Assembly: GCA_031002005.1 (NCBI GenBank)
Contig: JARYHS010011408.1
Location: 222,807,473 to 222,871,472 of the forward strand
From: Vandiemenella viatica
Lineage: Eukaryota; Arthropoda; Insecta; Orthoptera; Morabidae
Length of the DNA: 64,000 bases
Direction: 5' to 3'
The position numbers and the translations under genes were made by a program. Shown one piece after another: positions 22,363-35,400 of this stretch; the first letter of the stretch is position 1; each line of letters begins with the position of its first letter. A model generated the notes under the pieces. The model saw only the letters and a list, made by a program, of their open reading frames with translations, was not told where the DNA came from and did no database searches.

Positions 22363-22699
22363 ATTACCAAAGGTTAGAACTTATTCTTTAAAATCATATC
22401 TCATTTACCGGTTTTGGTTAAGTATGAAAGGAGGAATTTGGCTCTTCACAAAAAACGCCTCCTAAAAATAGTATATATGTGAAATAGCAGGTTCTTATTT
22501 TAATATCGTTATTGATATTATATTGTTCCTATTACCAGTTACAAAGCACGTTTTGAAAGAAGTGTTCTGAGTGTTGAATTTCTCGCAGGTGCTTAATCGT
22601 ATTGAATTGTTATCAAATAACGATTATACTCTACTTTTAATGATGTAGAAATAAAATAGTAAAAAATACTTCGATAATTATCGTATTGATATTTACTAC

Positions 22700-23434
22700 C
22701 AGTAGCTTTGTATATCGAGGGGGAATATCGATATATCGGTTTTTCCTAAACCCAGTAATTATCTAAAAAATATTCAATAAATTTATCAAAATACTTAAGA
22801 AAATTAAAGACACATGGGGAAATTACGGAATTTTTGTTTATTAATTTATGTTTACAATCTATAAAACCAGTATTCGTCTTATATAGATTTGAAAAGAACT
22901 CTCTGTTCTATTTGTTTTCCCGTCAGTATACTCCAGCTGTCTAGTACCGCCAACTTAACTGCAGAAGCCACCTTTCGGACGACACAGAAGAGGCTTAGAA
23001 TACCAGATATTTTGTCAACGAATTAACTATTTATTCATCATTGAAAAAATCAGTTGAAAACAGAAGCTTTTAATTTACTTCAACCTTCAACGTAGCAACA
23101 CGGATGCTTAATCAACTATAAAATTAACCTAACCGTTAACATTCAAATATGTTGCTGGAAGATTTCTCGGGCGTGCAGCTGGGTCAAACATCTTTCAAAT
23201 ATGTTGCCAGAAAATTACTTTAATGTAAACCTGTTAAAATTTAATTTCTAATCGTTGACGAAAAGCTGTTAAATTACGACGAATTCACTTTCTTAAGACT
23301 TGGTACTTAAAATTGATATTTCAAATAAAATATCGTTTTTTAATACATCGAAAATAAAATATCGGCGATAAGTATCGATTATTAGTTTGAAAAATAACGA
23401 TATTTTGATACATCGATATATTTTGCCCAAGGCT
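22700..23434. mobile_element. Possible hAT-type non-autonomous element (B)
   Basis: Counterpart of 10390-11066, with the same ATCGATA-rich inverted ends. It holds about 60 bp not present in A near 23150-23212. Confidence 0.4.
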
Positions 23435-23571
23435 ATAACGATTTTATGTTTGATGTACTTCGGTTCAGTCTCGTAGGTTTGCACATTCCTCATAGATTTA
23501 AATGAAATATATTACCTTTCTCTATGATAAATTCGCTATTTTAATTCAATGGTAAAACAAACATAAACAGT

Positions 23572-24304
23572 TAACCTTCATTCTTACTTGCTATAACATT
23601 CAAAATTCTGTATTTGATACCCTAAATATGGATCCAATACCATAAGAACATATTCAAGTAAGATCCGGACCAATGTTTCGTATCATAATTTCCTTACTTC
23701 CTTGGTAAATTGTATTACCATCTCTTATAGGTGAAGTACTGTTAACCTTAACATACACAGATACGTTTTATACGATTGTGTATTGGAAACACTTCATGTC
23801 ACAAGTTTCTCGAGTCCGCCACAAGCATTTATTTCTTTGTCATGAGACAGCGGTGTTGCGTGTTGTTGTACAGTGAAAGTCGCTATTATTTGACTGTCAG
23901 CCACGTTCTTTTACGACCCATAAGATCGTGACTTCAGACATTTCATTAGCATCTTCTGTGATCTTTATCTGGGTAGTTGTTCCAACAGTTATTGCCAAAT
24001 GTAAAAGTTGTCGCTCACAGAATTAAAGGCTGGAACAAGCGCTTGCTGGTTCTGTTGGAGAAATTACTATGCTGTAAGATTTTTTTTTTATGGCTTCAAG
24101 AATGACAGCGTATTATGAAGTTAGAAAAATGTGTTAGAGATCTATCTTGGGTTGCCACATACTTCGGGAGACGATCACTGCTCAAAGTAATATTTCTGAT
24201 CGTCCAATTACAAGCAAATAACTATTTTTTGTTGAGGCATGAGCAGCGTTTGAAAAATAATATGTCTAAAAGAAAATGATCTTTGCCATCAATAATGCTA
24301 TTGA
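23572..24304. other. Unique non-coding DNA right of the duplication
   Basis: First sequence after copy B. AT-rich, with no recognised gene or repeat. If copies A and B are allelic, this is the flank that A would have without the accessory block. Confidence 0.4.
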
Positions 24305-24987
24305 CTAGACTTGAAATGTAAATATCTTGGCATTACTTTTGATAACAAGCTTAACTGGGCAGGACACATTGGACAGGTGGTAGGAAAAGGTTTCAAAGTT
24401 CTGCACTTGTTGGAGAGAGTGATGAGGGGATGTACGAGAGAAGTAAAGGATCTGGGTTACAAAACCTTGGTCAGACCATTGCTCGAATATGGTAGTGTAG
24501 TATGGGACCCTTAATTTTGCGTATCAGGAGTTGGAGAGGGTGCAAAAAAGGGCTGCTAGATTTGTTTCTGGAAATGATCGCAGAATGCAATCAGTGACGG
24601 ATATGATAAAGGAGCTGGAATGGGATTCATTGCAAGACAGGAGGAGGATGAGGAGGGTCATGTGAGTGTACAGGTCATATACTGGCGATGAGGCATGGAA
24701 AGATATTGCAATAGGTATGAAAAGTAGTGCATGGAAGGGAATAGATGACCATGACCATAAGCTGGCACTCGATTTTAGGCACAAGGGTGTGGGAAGATTC
24801 TCTTTTTTAGGTAAGGGTGTCAGGGATTGGAATGAGTTACCAAGAGAAATGATGAATAATTTACCGAAAACTTTGAAAGAATTTAAAGATAAAATTTGTA
24901 GAGGGCAAATGTATGTGGGTGCAGGATAGGGGGAAGATAGGTGTGAAGGGAAATTGCCACCGGAGCCTGTGCTCCATTGCAATTAAA
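24305..24987 (+). mobile_element. Second truncated LINE of the 21182-22362 family
   Basis: Plus-strand copy of the 3' part of the same LINE: KCKYLGITFDNKLNW at about 24314, RVMRGCTREVKDLGYKTL, then a stop near 24514, a frame change, and DDHDHKLALDFRHKGVGRF to 24929. It ends CTCCATTGCAATT plus an A-run. It is more strongly 5'-truncated than the other copy and carries several stops, so it is dead. Confidence 0.88.
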
Positions 24988-24989
24988 AA

Positions 24990-27860
24990 AAAAGGTAATA
25001 ACAACTGAAATTACTTGGATCATTTACATTCTAAACCGACGAGTTTTAAAATTATTATACAGTGACCCTTTAGCTGCACTATCTTAAATACGAAATTTCC
25101 GTTTTGATTCAATGCGCAAGTACTGGTGAATCTTTCAAACTAAAAGAGTTTTCTATAAGCCAGTAGATAACCAATGAAAACTTATTTCTTTTATACGTTC
25201 TTACTGTGCATGAATGGCGTTGTATAGTACATAACGTCCTTTAAATGTTCTCAAACTCTAAAAGACTACAGGTTTGTAAAAGTAATTGCCAATTACACGC
25301 ACATTAGACGAGAACCTAAACCAACTACGTTCTCACGGAAAGCAGTCATTAAACAGTATAGGTTAAGTGGCGGTAAAAGGAGCTTGTTATTAAAACTCCC
25401 CTTTCGCTTAATTACTTTAGATAATGTGTATTGCTACCATTATTTTCAGCAGGTTAAATTACTGGTCACATACTGGAAATTTTGCAACGAAATTGCTGTC
25501 ATGTAATATTTATTATGTGTATTGTTAATTAAAACATTTTCTGTTTAGTTTACGTAAAATTGTGGGTAGAGTTATGGTAGATTGTCGGTATGCAGAAGGA
25601 ATTCAGCATTTTTCAGAGAGTTTTAGCATTGTGGTTGGCCAGTTTTTTTACAATGAGTGTTTTGAGTGGCTAATACTTTCTTGAAGTTCAATATTTCAAT
25701 CGACAGTGAATTCAATCTCGGGAATGAATTTTACGAATAAGGTATCAGATAACAAATAGGCCCTGTCCATGCGCCTAATTATTTCAAACCGTAACCTTGG
25801 ACGAATTGGTGGCGTATGAAATATTAAATGGACATTGAATAAGAAATGAACCGAGTTCTCTGGCTCATTATCTATATGATTCTGTTCATGAATTTAATGG
25901 GTAAACATGGAATATTTTATGTAGCTTTCAAGATTTTATTACACGCAAGCGTTCTTCAAGGCTGCAGCTATTATTGGGTAATAAACCATAGAGCAACGTT
26001 GTTCAACTAGTGGAAATCTACGCAAGAAGTTATTAATCCACAACTCCGACTATAAAACATAATGTCCGGTGAACGTTGTGGTTCAGGCAAACACTGTCGA
26101 CCGGTGTATATACTTAGAATGACAGCAAGTTAAATAATTTATTATTACCTGTCTTTAAAATGGCTTCCGCTAGAGAACAAATGCCGAATAACAGCGGAAA
26201 TGAAGCAGGTAATTCGTCAAACATAGTTGAAGAAATATTTAACAAACTATTCTCTAAAAAAAAGCTTAATGTTTTTATGCATGTCGCTAATGAATACTGT
26301 ATATCAAAATCATAAAAAGGGCAGGGCTGAACAAAGTACAAGAAATGTAACTTAATTCATTGATTAATTTTTAAGTAATGAGACGTTACATGAACTTTTC
26401 CATGTTTTAGCAAGTATTCGCAAACAACTATTCATGTGATCAGAAGTAACCTTTCTCGCATTATATACGATAGTTGCATACGACTTGTAAAATTGCTTAT
26501 CCAGAGAATTAGCCAACCCTCGTTAATATCAAAACATCAAATGAGAATGAAAAATCAACAAGTTCATCGAAAGATTTACTCATAAGAAATATTGTCAGTC
26601 TGCTTTCAAAGATATTCGATTCATTGGATTACTATTAACGTCCAACAATGTCACAACACGATGAAAAAGAGTGTGCATAAGTTGCTTTTCCGCAACATTA
26701 AATTTAAGAGCATACTTCTGCGTGAGGTATTGGCTCTTTTATGCATGATTCCTTCACATGTCATTTATAGTTCTGTCAGTGCAGGTACTATAAAAGTTTT
26801 ACAATCACCCACGTCTGTACACCTACAGGGCATTTTGAATGTGCGGTAAAAGAAAACGCAGACACATGTTTCAGTTATCAAACGCAGGATCTGACGTATC
26901 ACGCTGTTTAGCGCTTTACGGCTTACACCTACGCGATGTGTTTTGGTACACTCGGTTTGCAAATAACTTTTCTAGAGACCTGTCATTCTTGACCTAGTTC
27001 AGCTAGCAAGCGAAATCAGGATGAAATCACATGTGTTGTTATCGTGCGAAGTTTTCGAAATGTGAATGTTTCTAGAAAGATGCATAAATATGTTTTTAAC
27101 AGAAAGGAACAAGTTGCTCACCTGTCACCTCGATTCAACGCCTTAATTACTGGATCTGATCTGTAGTTAACCTTCATTTTCGGTGAGCGTGATGTGTCAA
27201 GACACCTTCCAGTCATCCGACAAGACTGCAACTTGTTTGGGAGATCCCAGCTGACGATAATATGGCTGTTACGGCGCTTAGTTCGCGTACCTTGGAAAGT
27301 CACTAGGGAATCTAAAAATGCAATTGATGGCATCTGTTGTATAAAACTTCATCACCGATGTTGTTCCAGTAGTTATGACGAGATGCTGCCGCAGGTAATA
27401 TTGACAGGTGAAACATTTATTAGCCATGTTACTTATTTGTGAAGACTTCAGTAACTGCTATTTGAATGACCCAACTGACAGAGTTGGGTTATTAAAAAGG
27501 AAATCAGTACTAATAAAATGCGAGTATGTTCACGATGTCTGTAACACTCTGACGTCAAGCGCCCAGCTTTCGTTCCTGGACTTATAACGGTCAGAGATGT
27601 TACTACAAACAAGGTAATGTGCGTTATTTAATAACAATTCAGTTCTAACCAACTGTGAAGAAATAAATTGCCAGAACACTGTTAGAAAAAAGTATGTTTT
27701 TCGTTTAAATTGGCATCTATTATTAATTATTAGTTGCTTTATGTTTATTTACATTCATTCGATGTAGTTGTTTTCTTATACTCTCTGCCCAGACAATAAA
27801 TTTTTTTAATGGTATGATCGTTATTTAGTAACTATTACATTCAGTCACAGACATCTTACA
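24990..27860. other. Gene-poor AT-rich stretch
   Basis: About 2.9 kb with only short unrelated open frames (26114-26341, 26592-26849, 27194-27442). I see no recognisable protein, repeat family or splice-flanked coding block. Confidence 0.45.
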
Positions 27861-27864
27861 GTTA

Positions 27865-28027
27865 GAGAAGACAGAATCCTTGACTGGCAATGGGCAAGTC
27901 ATATTGCGCGTAGAAAAGATCTGAGGTGGACATAAACAGTGTTAGAATGGAGCCCAAGAGATCACCACAGACCGAGAGGAAGACCACCGGACCGATGGGA
28001 CAAGGACATACGCAGGGTTTTCGGAGT
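27865..28027 (+). mobile_element. LINE C-terminal fragment
   Basis: Plus-strand reading contains WQWASHIARRKDLRW, then LEWSPRD and GRPPDRWDKDI. This is the hallmark C-terminal block of arthropod LINEs (W-GH-AR ... LEW-PR ... RGRP--RW-DDI). A TAA interrupts it after RRKDLRWT. It is a short remnant, and the Harbinger-like MITE inserted immediately after it. Confidence 0.75.
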
Positions 28028-28030
28028 TAA

Positions 28031-28424
28031 GGGATTGTACATTAACTACGTGGCTCGGTCTAGGGGGGGGGGGGGGGGAGTTGGCTGGAAAGCTACGTTG
28101 AACTACGTGGGGGAGGGGGGAGGCCGTATTTCCTAGCCAGGCCACGTAGCTTCTCTTTCATACTATTTGTCACAGTTAAAATGAGATACAGAACACACAG
28201 AAGCATGTAAATATCTATTTCCTCATTTAATTATCCCCGGATGCAATTTACGATAGTCTGACAAGAGAAAACAGTACCAAAATGTTTTCTGGAATCAATA
28301 TGGAAAAAAGCCACGTGCTACGCTGGGCCGGGGGGAGGGGGGTAGAGACAAAAGCCACGTCGGGCTACGGGGAGGGGGGTTCACAGTATGCCAAAATGGA
28401 GCTACGTGGTTTATGCACGCTCCC
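28031..28424 (+). mobile_element. Harbinger-like MITE, copy 3, TAA target duplication
   Basis: Left end GGGATTGTACATTAACTACG, right end ACGTGGTTTATGCACGCTCCC, flanked by TAA at 28028-28030 and 28425-28427. It is 394 bp and non-coding, with a run of about 15 G near 28063 and further G tracts near 28330 and 28370. Confidence 0.85.
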
Positions 28425-28984
28425 TAACTGGCAGAGGATCGCCCAAGATCGTGCAACCTGGAAGAAACTGCGCAAGTTTATCTGAAATCATGACTTTAAG
28501 AGACCACATCAGAAAATGATTAAACCGGCTGTTAATTATAATGACATTCAGTTACACAAGAAAAGAATTGCAAAATACTGCGTTCAGCATGTTATTTTTT
28601 ACGGGCTTAGGAACTAGTTAATAATAATTTGTGAGTCATTAATAAAAAAGAGAAATGATAAAAGTCACAAGCAGCAGAAATGAAATTCCCAAGATCCGTG
28701 AAAGAATATACAAAACTATTCTTAATAAGAAAGACAATAGAGAAAAGAGAGGAATTGAAAATATGTGTAGTATAAATAACAAACAGAGGAACATAGAAAC
28801 AAATGGAGAGACTATCTTTACATAATGACTGATGTACGATTTCTGGACGGAAAATCAGAAAAGACACAGGTAGACCAAAGAAGTAGTGGTAAAGGTCAGC
28901 AGGACTAATGCTTGTACACGACGAAGAATGACCTAATTGAACCAGTGGAGAGGTATTGAAAGGAAAATCTTATGTATAGTACTT

Positions 28985-29290
28985 AACAATAATCAAAACC
29001 TAACCTTCGTATTCAACTCGAAGATTGGCTGGATCCTTCTGAAGGAGGTATACTCAGCATGATATTGGAGGTAGGACGGCAAGTACCTTTCCTCCTTACC
29101 TAACCTAACCCAGTAATTCTACAGTCGAACTACAGTTTAACGCGGAATCCGAACCACGGACGTACTTCACACTACACAGAAAGCTGTGCAGGGATGAAGG
29201 ACCTATAGATACACCCCTCAGTACAGGGATTCTGACCGGATATCTTATTTCCATTCAGACGCCTTCATTACTAAGCCACCAGATCGCTAA
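28985..29290 (-). repeat. SINE-2 (second tRNA-derived family), minus
   Basis: On the minus strand: a tRNA-like head (about 29290-29225, B-box relic near CGGTCAGAATCCC), then GGTTCGGATTCCGCGTTAAA and a tail region CCTACCTCCAATATC...CCTTCAGAAGGATCC. Related copies are at 49978-50245, 40982-41122 and 55630-55830. Two CCTAA repeats inside are short and not a telomere array. Confidence 0.55.
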
Positions 29291-30749
29291 ACGATAATTG
29301 TAAGATGTATATTTAACAATGATTATTCGTATAACTTAATTTTCAGTTTGTGTATAAGCCGTAGCAGATTTTTCTATCTTAACAGAAAGTATTCCAAATG
29401 GCTCTTAAACTGCTGACAAGTTTCTCTACTGTCATCAAGGTTTATAACGTATCTACTGGAGCATTCTTCGCTCCTTGTAAGCGGATTTTCGGGTTCATTT
29501 TTCCAAATAATCAGCTATTACATAAAACAAAATTAATAACTTCTCTAGTTCAAGTTAAAACTGTAACTTCCGATAAAATGAACGCGAGGTACTTGATTCT
29601 TATTAAGATATATTTGTTTAAATTTATCTAACAATGCATGTATAAACTTCGTGATATACATATTTTTTTTGAACTTTTGATTTCATAAAAATTAAAGAAT
29701 GGAATTTGAAACTGTTACATCTGGAAATTCCCGCCCCGTTGGCTCAGTTTGGTTGCGACACTGTGATGGTAGTATTATGGCATTGACATTGTGTTAGATG
29801 TTTCGACTCCTGGTAGCAGAACAAATTTTTATCATCTTAACTTGGCCGGCAGGATAGGACAGGTGGTGGTGCGCAATTCATAATCACCATATTGTGCACC
29901 TATGACCTGGCTTAAATCGCAAATCCCTCCGCAGTGAATATTTAGGGAGGGCATACGGCAGTGTTGAAGGTGATTCGCCCATCGAATGGGGACGTTAAGC
30001 CTTGGGAAGAGTAGGGCTGAATGGTTCGCAACCGCGTTTCATCCTCTTCCATCTTTCATTCATTCACAACACAAACAACATTCTAATCTGATAACACACA
30101 GGTTACAGTCATCCTCACAAAACCATAAACACGTAAGTATATTTCCAACACTGCAAAAATCAAGGAGAAAACACCCCAGTTTAAATTTTCCAAGAATGAG
30201 TAGCCACCAACCTAATGATTAAGGAGAAAAAGAAGAAGATATCTGAAAAAGTTTCCGTATAGCTGAGCTAACGCCTATTTGATATCACACGTTCCTGTTG
30301 AGATTGCGCGAAGATGAAATATTGACCTAGGCTATCCGCATGGCCCGTAATTATCTCTGACAGCGGCTTCTTAGCCGTCAGCTATTGACCGCTGTCTTAA
30401 ATCAGCAGGTGCAGCTCGGCCAGGCTAATAACTTGAGCATGATTCACAGTTCCTCAACAAGGCGGTGCCGATGATGTTGCATGTATTTCAACAGTAGAGT
30501 GAGGAGATACCTTACTGTGCTATGAGAAATAGTGATTGATTTGAACATAGCCGTTATAGGACTGTCTGGATAATACAGGATTTTAGGTCACATCCCACGT
30601 ATCAGTATGAGGCGAAGATTAATCCAAATCCGAATTATTGAGATATCCGGGAGCTGGAAGTGCGATTAGCTATTCCGTCCTGTAATCTATAGTTTCTGGC
30701 CTATTTTATTTCGATTAAATTATGTTCGGCTGTCTGAAAAACAAGACCG
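29291..30749. other. Non-coding stretch with a tRNA-like trace
   Basis: No recognised gene. 29731-29825 (CGCCCCGTTGGCTCAGTTTGG ... GTTTCGACTCCTGG, with A- and B-box-like words) resembles the head of another tRNA-derived SINE. 30350-30400 can form a hairpin built on CTGAC/GTCAG and GGCT/AGCC. Confidence 0.35.
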
Positions 30750-30975
30750 ATCGTTGTTGAATGGTAACATTCGAGCCTTGCATTTGAGAGGACTCTGATT
30801 CGATTCCCTTTCAGCCATCCAGATTCGATTTTCTATGGTTTCCCCAAATTACTGTTGGGGAGTGCGAAGATAATTTCCTTAAAAGGCCTTGGCCGAATTT
30901 CTTCCCGCTTTTGTCCCCAGTACTTTCCCGTCTCTAATAATCTCTACGTCGAAGATGTATAAAGCCATTAGAAAC
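30750..30975 (+). repeat. SINE-1, plus, diverged
   Basis: Plus-strand order: head remnant with GAGAGGACTCTGATTCGATTCC, body CCATCCAGATT...TATGGTTTCCCCAAATTACT, CCTTGGCCGAATTTCTTCCC, and terminus TCTACGTCGAAGATGTATAAAGCCA. Clearly older than the other copies. Confidence 0.75.
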
Positions 30976-31937
30976 ATATAAAGACTCCAAGGTGATTAAA
31001 AGCATGCAAAACGATTAGCTGCCTCTCAACAACAGCTGAAAAACGTTTTTGAAAGAAGGTAGAGATAAGAATTCAAGGAGTATAATAATGTAAAACGTAT
31101 ATTTCTTCGGGAATTCATTATCGTACGAATTTCAATCTCTTTATCTCTTTTTTTAAAAGTTTTTTTGTTAGTTGCAAAACTCCTATATTTGCTATCTATA
31201 ATAACTTAAAATAGAACTACCTCCATTATGTAGAATGCCTCAATATAATTAAACTTGAGTAAGCTTAGAAAGATTTTAAATGATTTAGTGGAACATGTAA
31301 GTGTTATTTCCACAAGGGTCTGTGCCATTAAGTTTTAATTTTCAAAGCACTACTAATTTCTAATGCTTGTGCAGACATAAAATTTGAAACTTAAATTAGA
31401 TTTCCCAACTCTCTTTTTCTTAGAGTTTGTAAGAATTAATTTGTACGACATTTCGGACATGTAATATTCGACATGCTTCTTACACTGTTGCGTAAGAGAT
31501 TGAGCTAAGTAGAAGGGAAGCAGACTAATATAATCACAGACACAGAAGTTAACATATTTCTTCACAAAATATTTTCCTATGCTACCGTCAACTATAAAAG
31601 TCAATAATTAATCATGAGTTTCGAACTTGTGAAGTAACCTGTTTCAAAAGTAACCTGTGAAATTCAGGTCAAGAGCAGCACACACACGATACATCACACA
31701 CGGAGCTCGGTGGTTGGAATTTGATTGCAGGTTTCATGAAGACGTATCAAGATCCATTTCATATGTAACTAACGCAATACCAGTATGATCATCGGACATG
31801 AGCTGTTAAGGGTAAAGGCACCGTATGGTGTTTACCGTGCCTTTCTCAACGCACTTTGCTTCAATTTTTTGAAACAGAAAAAAAAAAAAAAATGAAATTA
31901 AACGCGCTGGATGCAGAAAACCAGTAGAGTATTATCA

Positions 31938-32169
31938 CGAACGTGGTGACTGAGCGGTAACGTTCTGGCCTCGCGTTCAGGAGGTTGCAGCTTCGAATCT
32001 CCGACCGGGCTTCCAGATTTAGGTTTTCCATGGTTTCCCCAAATTACTCCGGTCGAATGAATGGATGGTTCATTCAAAAGGTAATGGCCGAATTCCTTCC
32101 CATTCTTTGTCCCCAGTCATTTCCCGCATCTAATGACTTCGACAAAGCGCAGAGCCATAAAAAAAAGCA
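31938..32169 (+). repeat. SINE-1, plus
   Basis: Head GAACGTGGTGACTGAGCGGTAACGTTCTGGCCTCGCG, B box CTTCGAATCTCC, body with CATGGTTTCCCCAAATTACTCC, terminus GACTTCGACAAAGCGCAGAGCCAT and an A-run. Confidence 0.85.
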
Positions 32170-32559
32170 TCCAAACGTGTCACAGAACGTGGATATACAG
32201 GTCCAGTTCCGGTAATATCAGCCAAATTTTTGTGTACTTCAGAATCTTAAAGAGAAATGCGTTTAACGTTACTGATTGGGGGACTCCGAACAGCAGAGAT
32301 TTAACTATCTATGCCAGCGTTTCTTAAACTTTTTCTAGGTCACCGTCAGTAAAATGTCAAAAATAATTTTAAGAACCACTAACTTCTATGGGCCTAACTT
32401 TTTACCTATCATTATGTAACTAAAATACAATCACTTCCAACTGTTATCAGCTCGTAGTGTGGTGACTTAAGACTTACACCTTTAATTATACCTTGTAAAA
32501 TGTCGGTAACTTAATTTTCCGACCGCTACTCTCTGTGATGTCGACTGGAAACCTATTTA

Positions 32560-32845
32560 GGGGAACGTCCATAAACTACGTAGCTCCATTTTGGCCTCCT
32601 ATGTACCCACCTTCCCCCTCGCCCCCTCCCAGGAAGATATTTTGCACTTTTTTCTCTAGTCAGACTATCGTAAGTTACATACGGAGATAATTAAATGACG
32701 GAAATAAATATTGACATGCCGTTGTATGTTCTGTACGTTGCCTGGATCGGAACCCAACCCTCCCCCACGTAGCTCAATGTAGCTTCCTACCCAACCCTTC
32801 CTCCTCCCCCCCCCCAGACCTAGCTACATAGTTTATGGACGCTCC
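32560..32845 (-). mobile_element. Harbinger-like MITE, copy 4, TTA target duplication
   Basis: Inverted orientation (C-rich). Left end GGGGAACGTCCATAAACTAC, right end CATAGTTTATGGACGCTCC, flanked by TTA at 32557-32559 and 32846-32848. 286 bp, non-coding, and the shortest well-preserved copy. Confidence 0.85.
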
Positions 32846-32848
32846 TTA

Positions 32849-33338
32849 GCGAATAGACCAATACAGTAATAATGCAATCATATCCTCATGTCCTACAAAT
32901 ACCAGATTTCGGCTGGTCGCTGTAATATTGATGCCTTTTAGAATGTTTAGCTTATACCTTATATTTCTTAAAGCATCTTATACGTTATCAGTTACGAGAA
33001 CATTTCTGTACCACTAATTTTTGTTATGATATCTTTAATTCATTTGAATTGAATTTTCAATATTCTGCCTGCGGGTCACCTGTCCTGTCTTCGCGGACCA
33101 CTAGTTAAGAACCACTGGACTCTACGCAACACATCTCCGTCAACATCAGGGTCTTTAGAGCCAAAATGGGACTGGGAGAAAGGGATGGGAAGGAAATTGG
33201 AGGAACCATGACGACATTCACCAGGAGTAATTTTAGGATAGCGGAATCAGGATGATCGGAAAGGGAATCGAATGACAGATTGGGACGTTAACCATGGATG
33301 TTATGAAGGAAGCTGAACCAATTGAGTTTTAGAGCTTA
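32849..33338. other. Non-coding, degraded SINE-1 trace
   Basis: 33165-33310 shows faded minus-strand SINE-1 words (GACTGGGAGAAAGGGATGGGAAGG, ATTCACCAGGAGTAATTT, GGGACGTTAACC). No gene is recognised. Confidence 0.4.
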
Positions 33339-33339
33339 G

Positions 33340-33520
33340 TGCAAGGTGACCTGAGACCGGGAAGCCGCTTTGTGTGTGATGCGGGTGGACGTGGCGGTGG
33401 CGCAACTGGTGGCGCCGAGACGCCGCCGGCGTCAGGTCGTGACGTCACACCGCAAGTGGGTCAGTGGGCTGGCGCTGGCGCCAGGCTACTGTCCACCTGT
33501 GCCTCCCCCAACATCGCATC
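33340..33520. promoter_or_regulatory. Small CpG island
   Basis: A sharply GC- and CpG-rich patch (GACGCCGCCGGCGTCAGGTCG) in AT-rich DNA. It contains a perfect CRE octamer in GTGACGTCAC and an E-box CACCTG. The 100-codon frame over it (33339-33641) has low-complexity Gly/Ala/Arg content and looks incidental. It could be a promoter or first exon of an unseen gene. Confidence 0.3.
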
Positions 33521-33639
33521 TCAGCGACTTCGACTACACATGACGGCTATCTCAGTATTGCAATGTGTTGTAGTTGAATCTGAAGGATCAATGTTACGAA
33601 TATTTGTTTACATAGTGCAGAAAGTAACATACATTCTAT

Positions 33640-35217
33640 AGTACCATGTTTACGTTTGAAGACTATTATCGCCTGAAAGACGAACTTTCAGATATAAGAA
33701 ATATGAGATAAACTTTCTTGAAACCATGAATATTACAACGATCAGCACAGCATTTGCAGGACAATAGGATGTTAGGACAATTAGGATCGCGTTAAACCTT
33801 CTTGCATTTGGCGATGAGTTTTATTTTCTTTTGGACCCAGAAGTCCTTCATTCGTTTTGAGTGAGCCTGTTTGCGCTCTTCTGTCCAATGCGTACCGCGT
33901 CTTGTTTTGGGTTGCCCGTCTCAGTTTATCCTATGTGCCACTAACTCCTTCTTAAATTCGGGTTTTAATCCCTACAAATGAGTCTTCTTTTATAATTACA
34001 AACAAGGGCATTACAATTTTGCGTCAAAGAAATTAAAGTGGTTTTTTTAGTCTGATTTCCTCCATTCGTTTGAGGTGACCATTTTATCTGTTTTGATGTA
34101 CACGTCTTTGTTGGATCTCGTTTGATGGGCGCCATTCTTAGGGTTGGAACCCATAATACCTCTAATAATGTCTCGCTCTTTTTTTCTACCAGGAGTCCTT
34201 TATCATCACTCAGGAACAAGGTTTAGGTTACATATAAAACTACTGGTTTCAACACTGTTTCATCATGACGTACCTTAGTATTGTGTGAAATACTTTTTTT
34301 TGTGTGTTATAAATCTCTTGCGAAATTTGGTAGGCTATTTCGAGTGTGAGTATACTTTCTCGAATAACTTCTTTGCCCAGTCTATCTTTGATTGTTGCTA
34401 TATTAGTCTGTTCACCGAACAAGTTTCCAGCCGGTATCACAGAGATTCAGTTAACGTTCAGAAGGTAATTCGTTCTTTCAGACGTCTTTTAATATTTAAT
34501 GGATTTAGAACTACATTTTTACGCAGGGTGTAAAATGTGTCCTTACGTAACGTTTAGTACCATGAAAGCCTGAAAACTTTACTACAGAACCGTGTAAAAT
34601 AACAAGTTTTGCAGTTGACCTTTTGCGCTGAGAGGACGTGAAGACAGGTTAACCAACCACCCTTCCTGCTGTTAAATGAAATTAGAGTAGTAGGCCTTTC
34701 CTTTTATGTCCAAGTTGTTTAAATGGTTTAAATTTTTATGAAACTTTTCCACTTAGATCATGTTAACATTCAAGTCAACTAGAGAAATGTTGAAGTGGAT
34801 AGCTTATTGGAAAGGTCGTTCTGCGAATAGTAAAAGATATATCAACATCAACGAAAAGACAGTAGATCAGGCTTAGTTTAAGTCCCTGGTACTGAGCTGC
34901 GCAAGCTTCGTCTATTTGCGACACTATCTAGTTATGTAGTTCAACCGTGACAATATAGTTTTCTACTTAGAAGCTTACGGCAGATGTCTTCCGATATTAC
35001 GAACAGAACTTTTTCTTTCATCAGGGATTAGATATCCACTAATAACAGAGCTTAATTGCTTCCTGCATTGAAGATGTAAGTGAAATTTGCACTTACGTTG
35101 AGAGGGAGTTAGAGGAGGGGATTGTTTGAATATTTTTTTTTTTAGGTTTGAGTTATTTAATTGTTTAATTTTTGGTTTTTGTTTGCTTTCTGAGTTTTTT
35201 CTTTTTCTTTCTTTGCT
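33640..35217. other. Non-coding stretch
   Basis: AT-rich, with short open frames only. No protein family or repeat is recognised. Confidence 0.4.
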
Positions 35218-35400
35218 TTGGGTTTGAAGGCCTGTCCACGTCAACCTGATTAGAGCTGCGAGAGGATGTCGGAAGGAATTCGACCATTGCCTTTTGAATT
35301 CTCTTAGAGAGGAGAAACAGAAATCTGGCTGGCGGGACTAGTGTTTGAACTCGCGTCCTCCCGAATGCGAGGCCGAAGCGTCATTGCTCATTCTCCAGGC
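35218..35400 (-). repeat. SINE-1, minus, diverged
   Basis: Minus-strand copy with the head at the right (CTCGCGTCCTCCCGAATGCGAGGCC, GCGTCATTGCTCATTCTCCAGG) and body words GGAAGGAATTCGACCATTGC. The tail is degraded. Confidence 0.65.

Larger units (their letters stand above)
14626..23571. repeat. Duplicated unit, copy B
   Basis: Counterpart of 3116-11201. The left end coincides with the edge of the N gap. The right end is where homology stops after AAACATAAACAGT. Differences are single bases, small indels (for example about 60 bp private to B near 23150-23212) and two private transposon insertions. It lacks A's 3-kb LINE. Confidence 0.9.

Noticed and set aside
29098..29112. CCTAA repeats suggesting an interstitial insect telomere (TTAGG)n
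   Set aside because: Only two to three units inside a SINE-2 copy; too short.
29731..29825. tRNA gene candidate
   Set aside because: A- and B-box-like words but no cloverleaf that closes; more likely a SINE head.
30352..30400. Hairpin CTGAC...GTCAG as a small RNA gene
   Set aside because: Short stem with a bulge and no conserved or promoter context; not distinguishable from chance.
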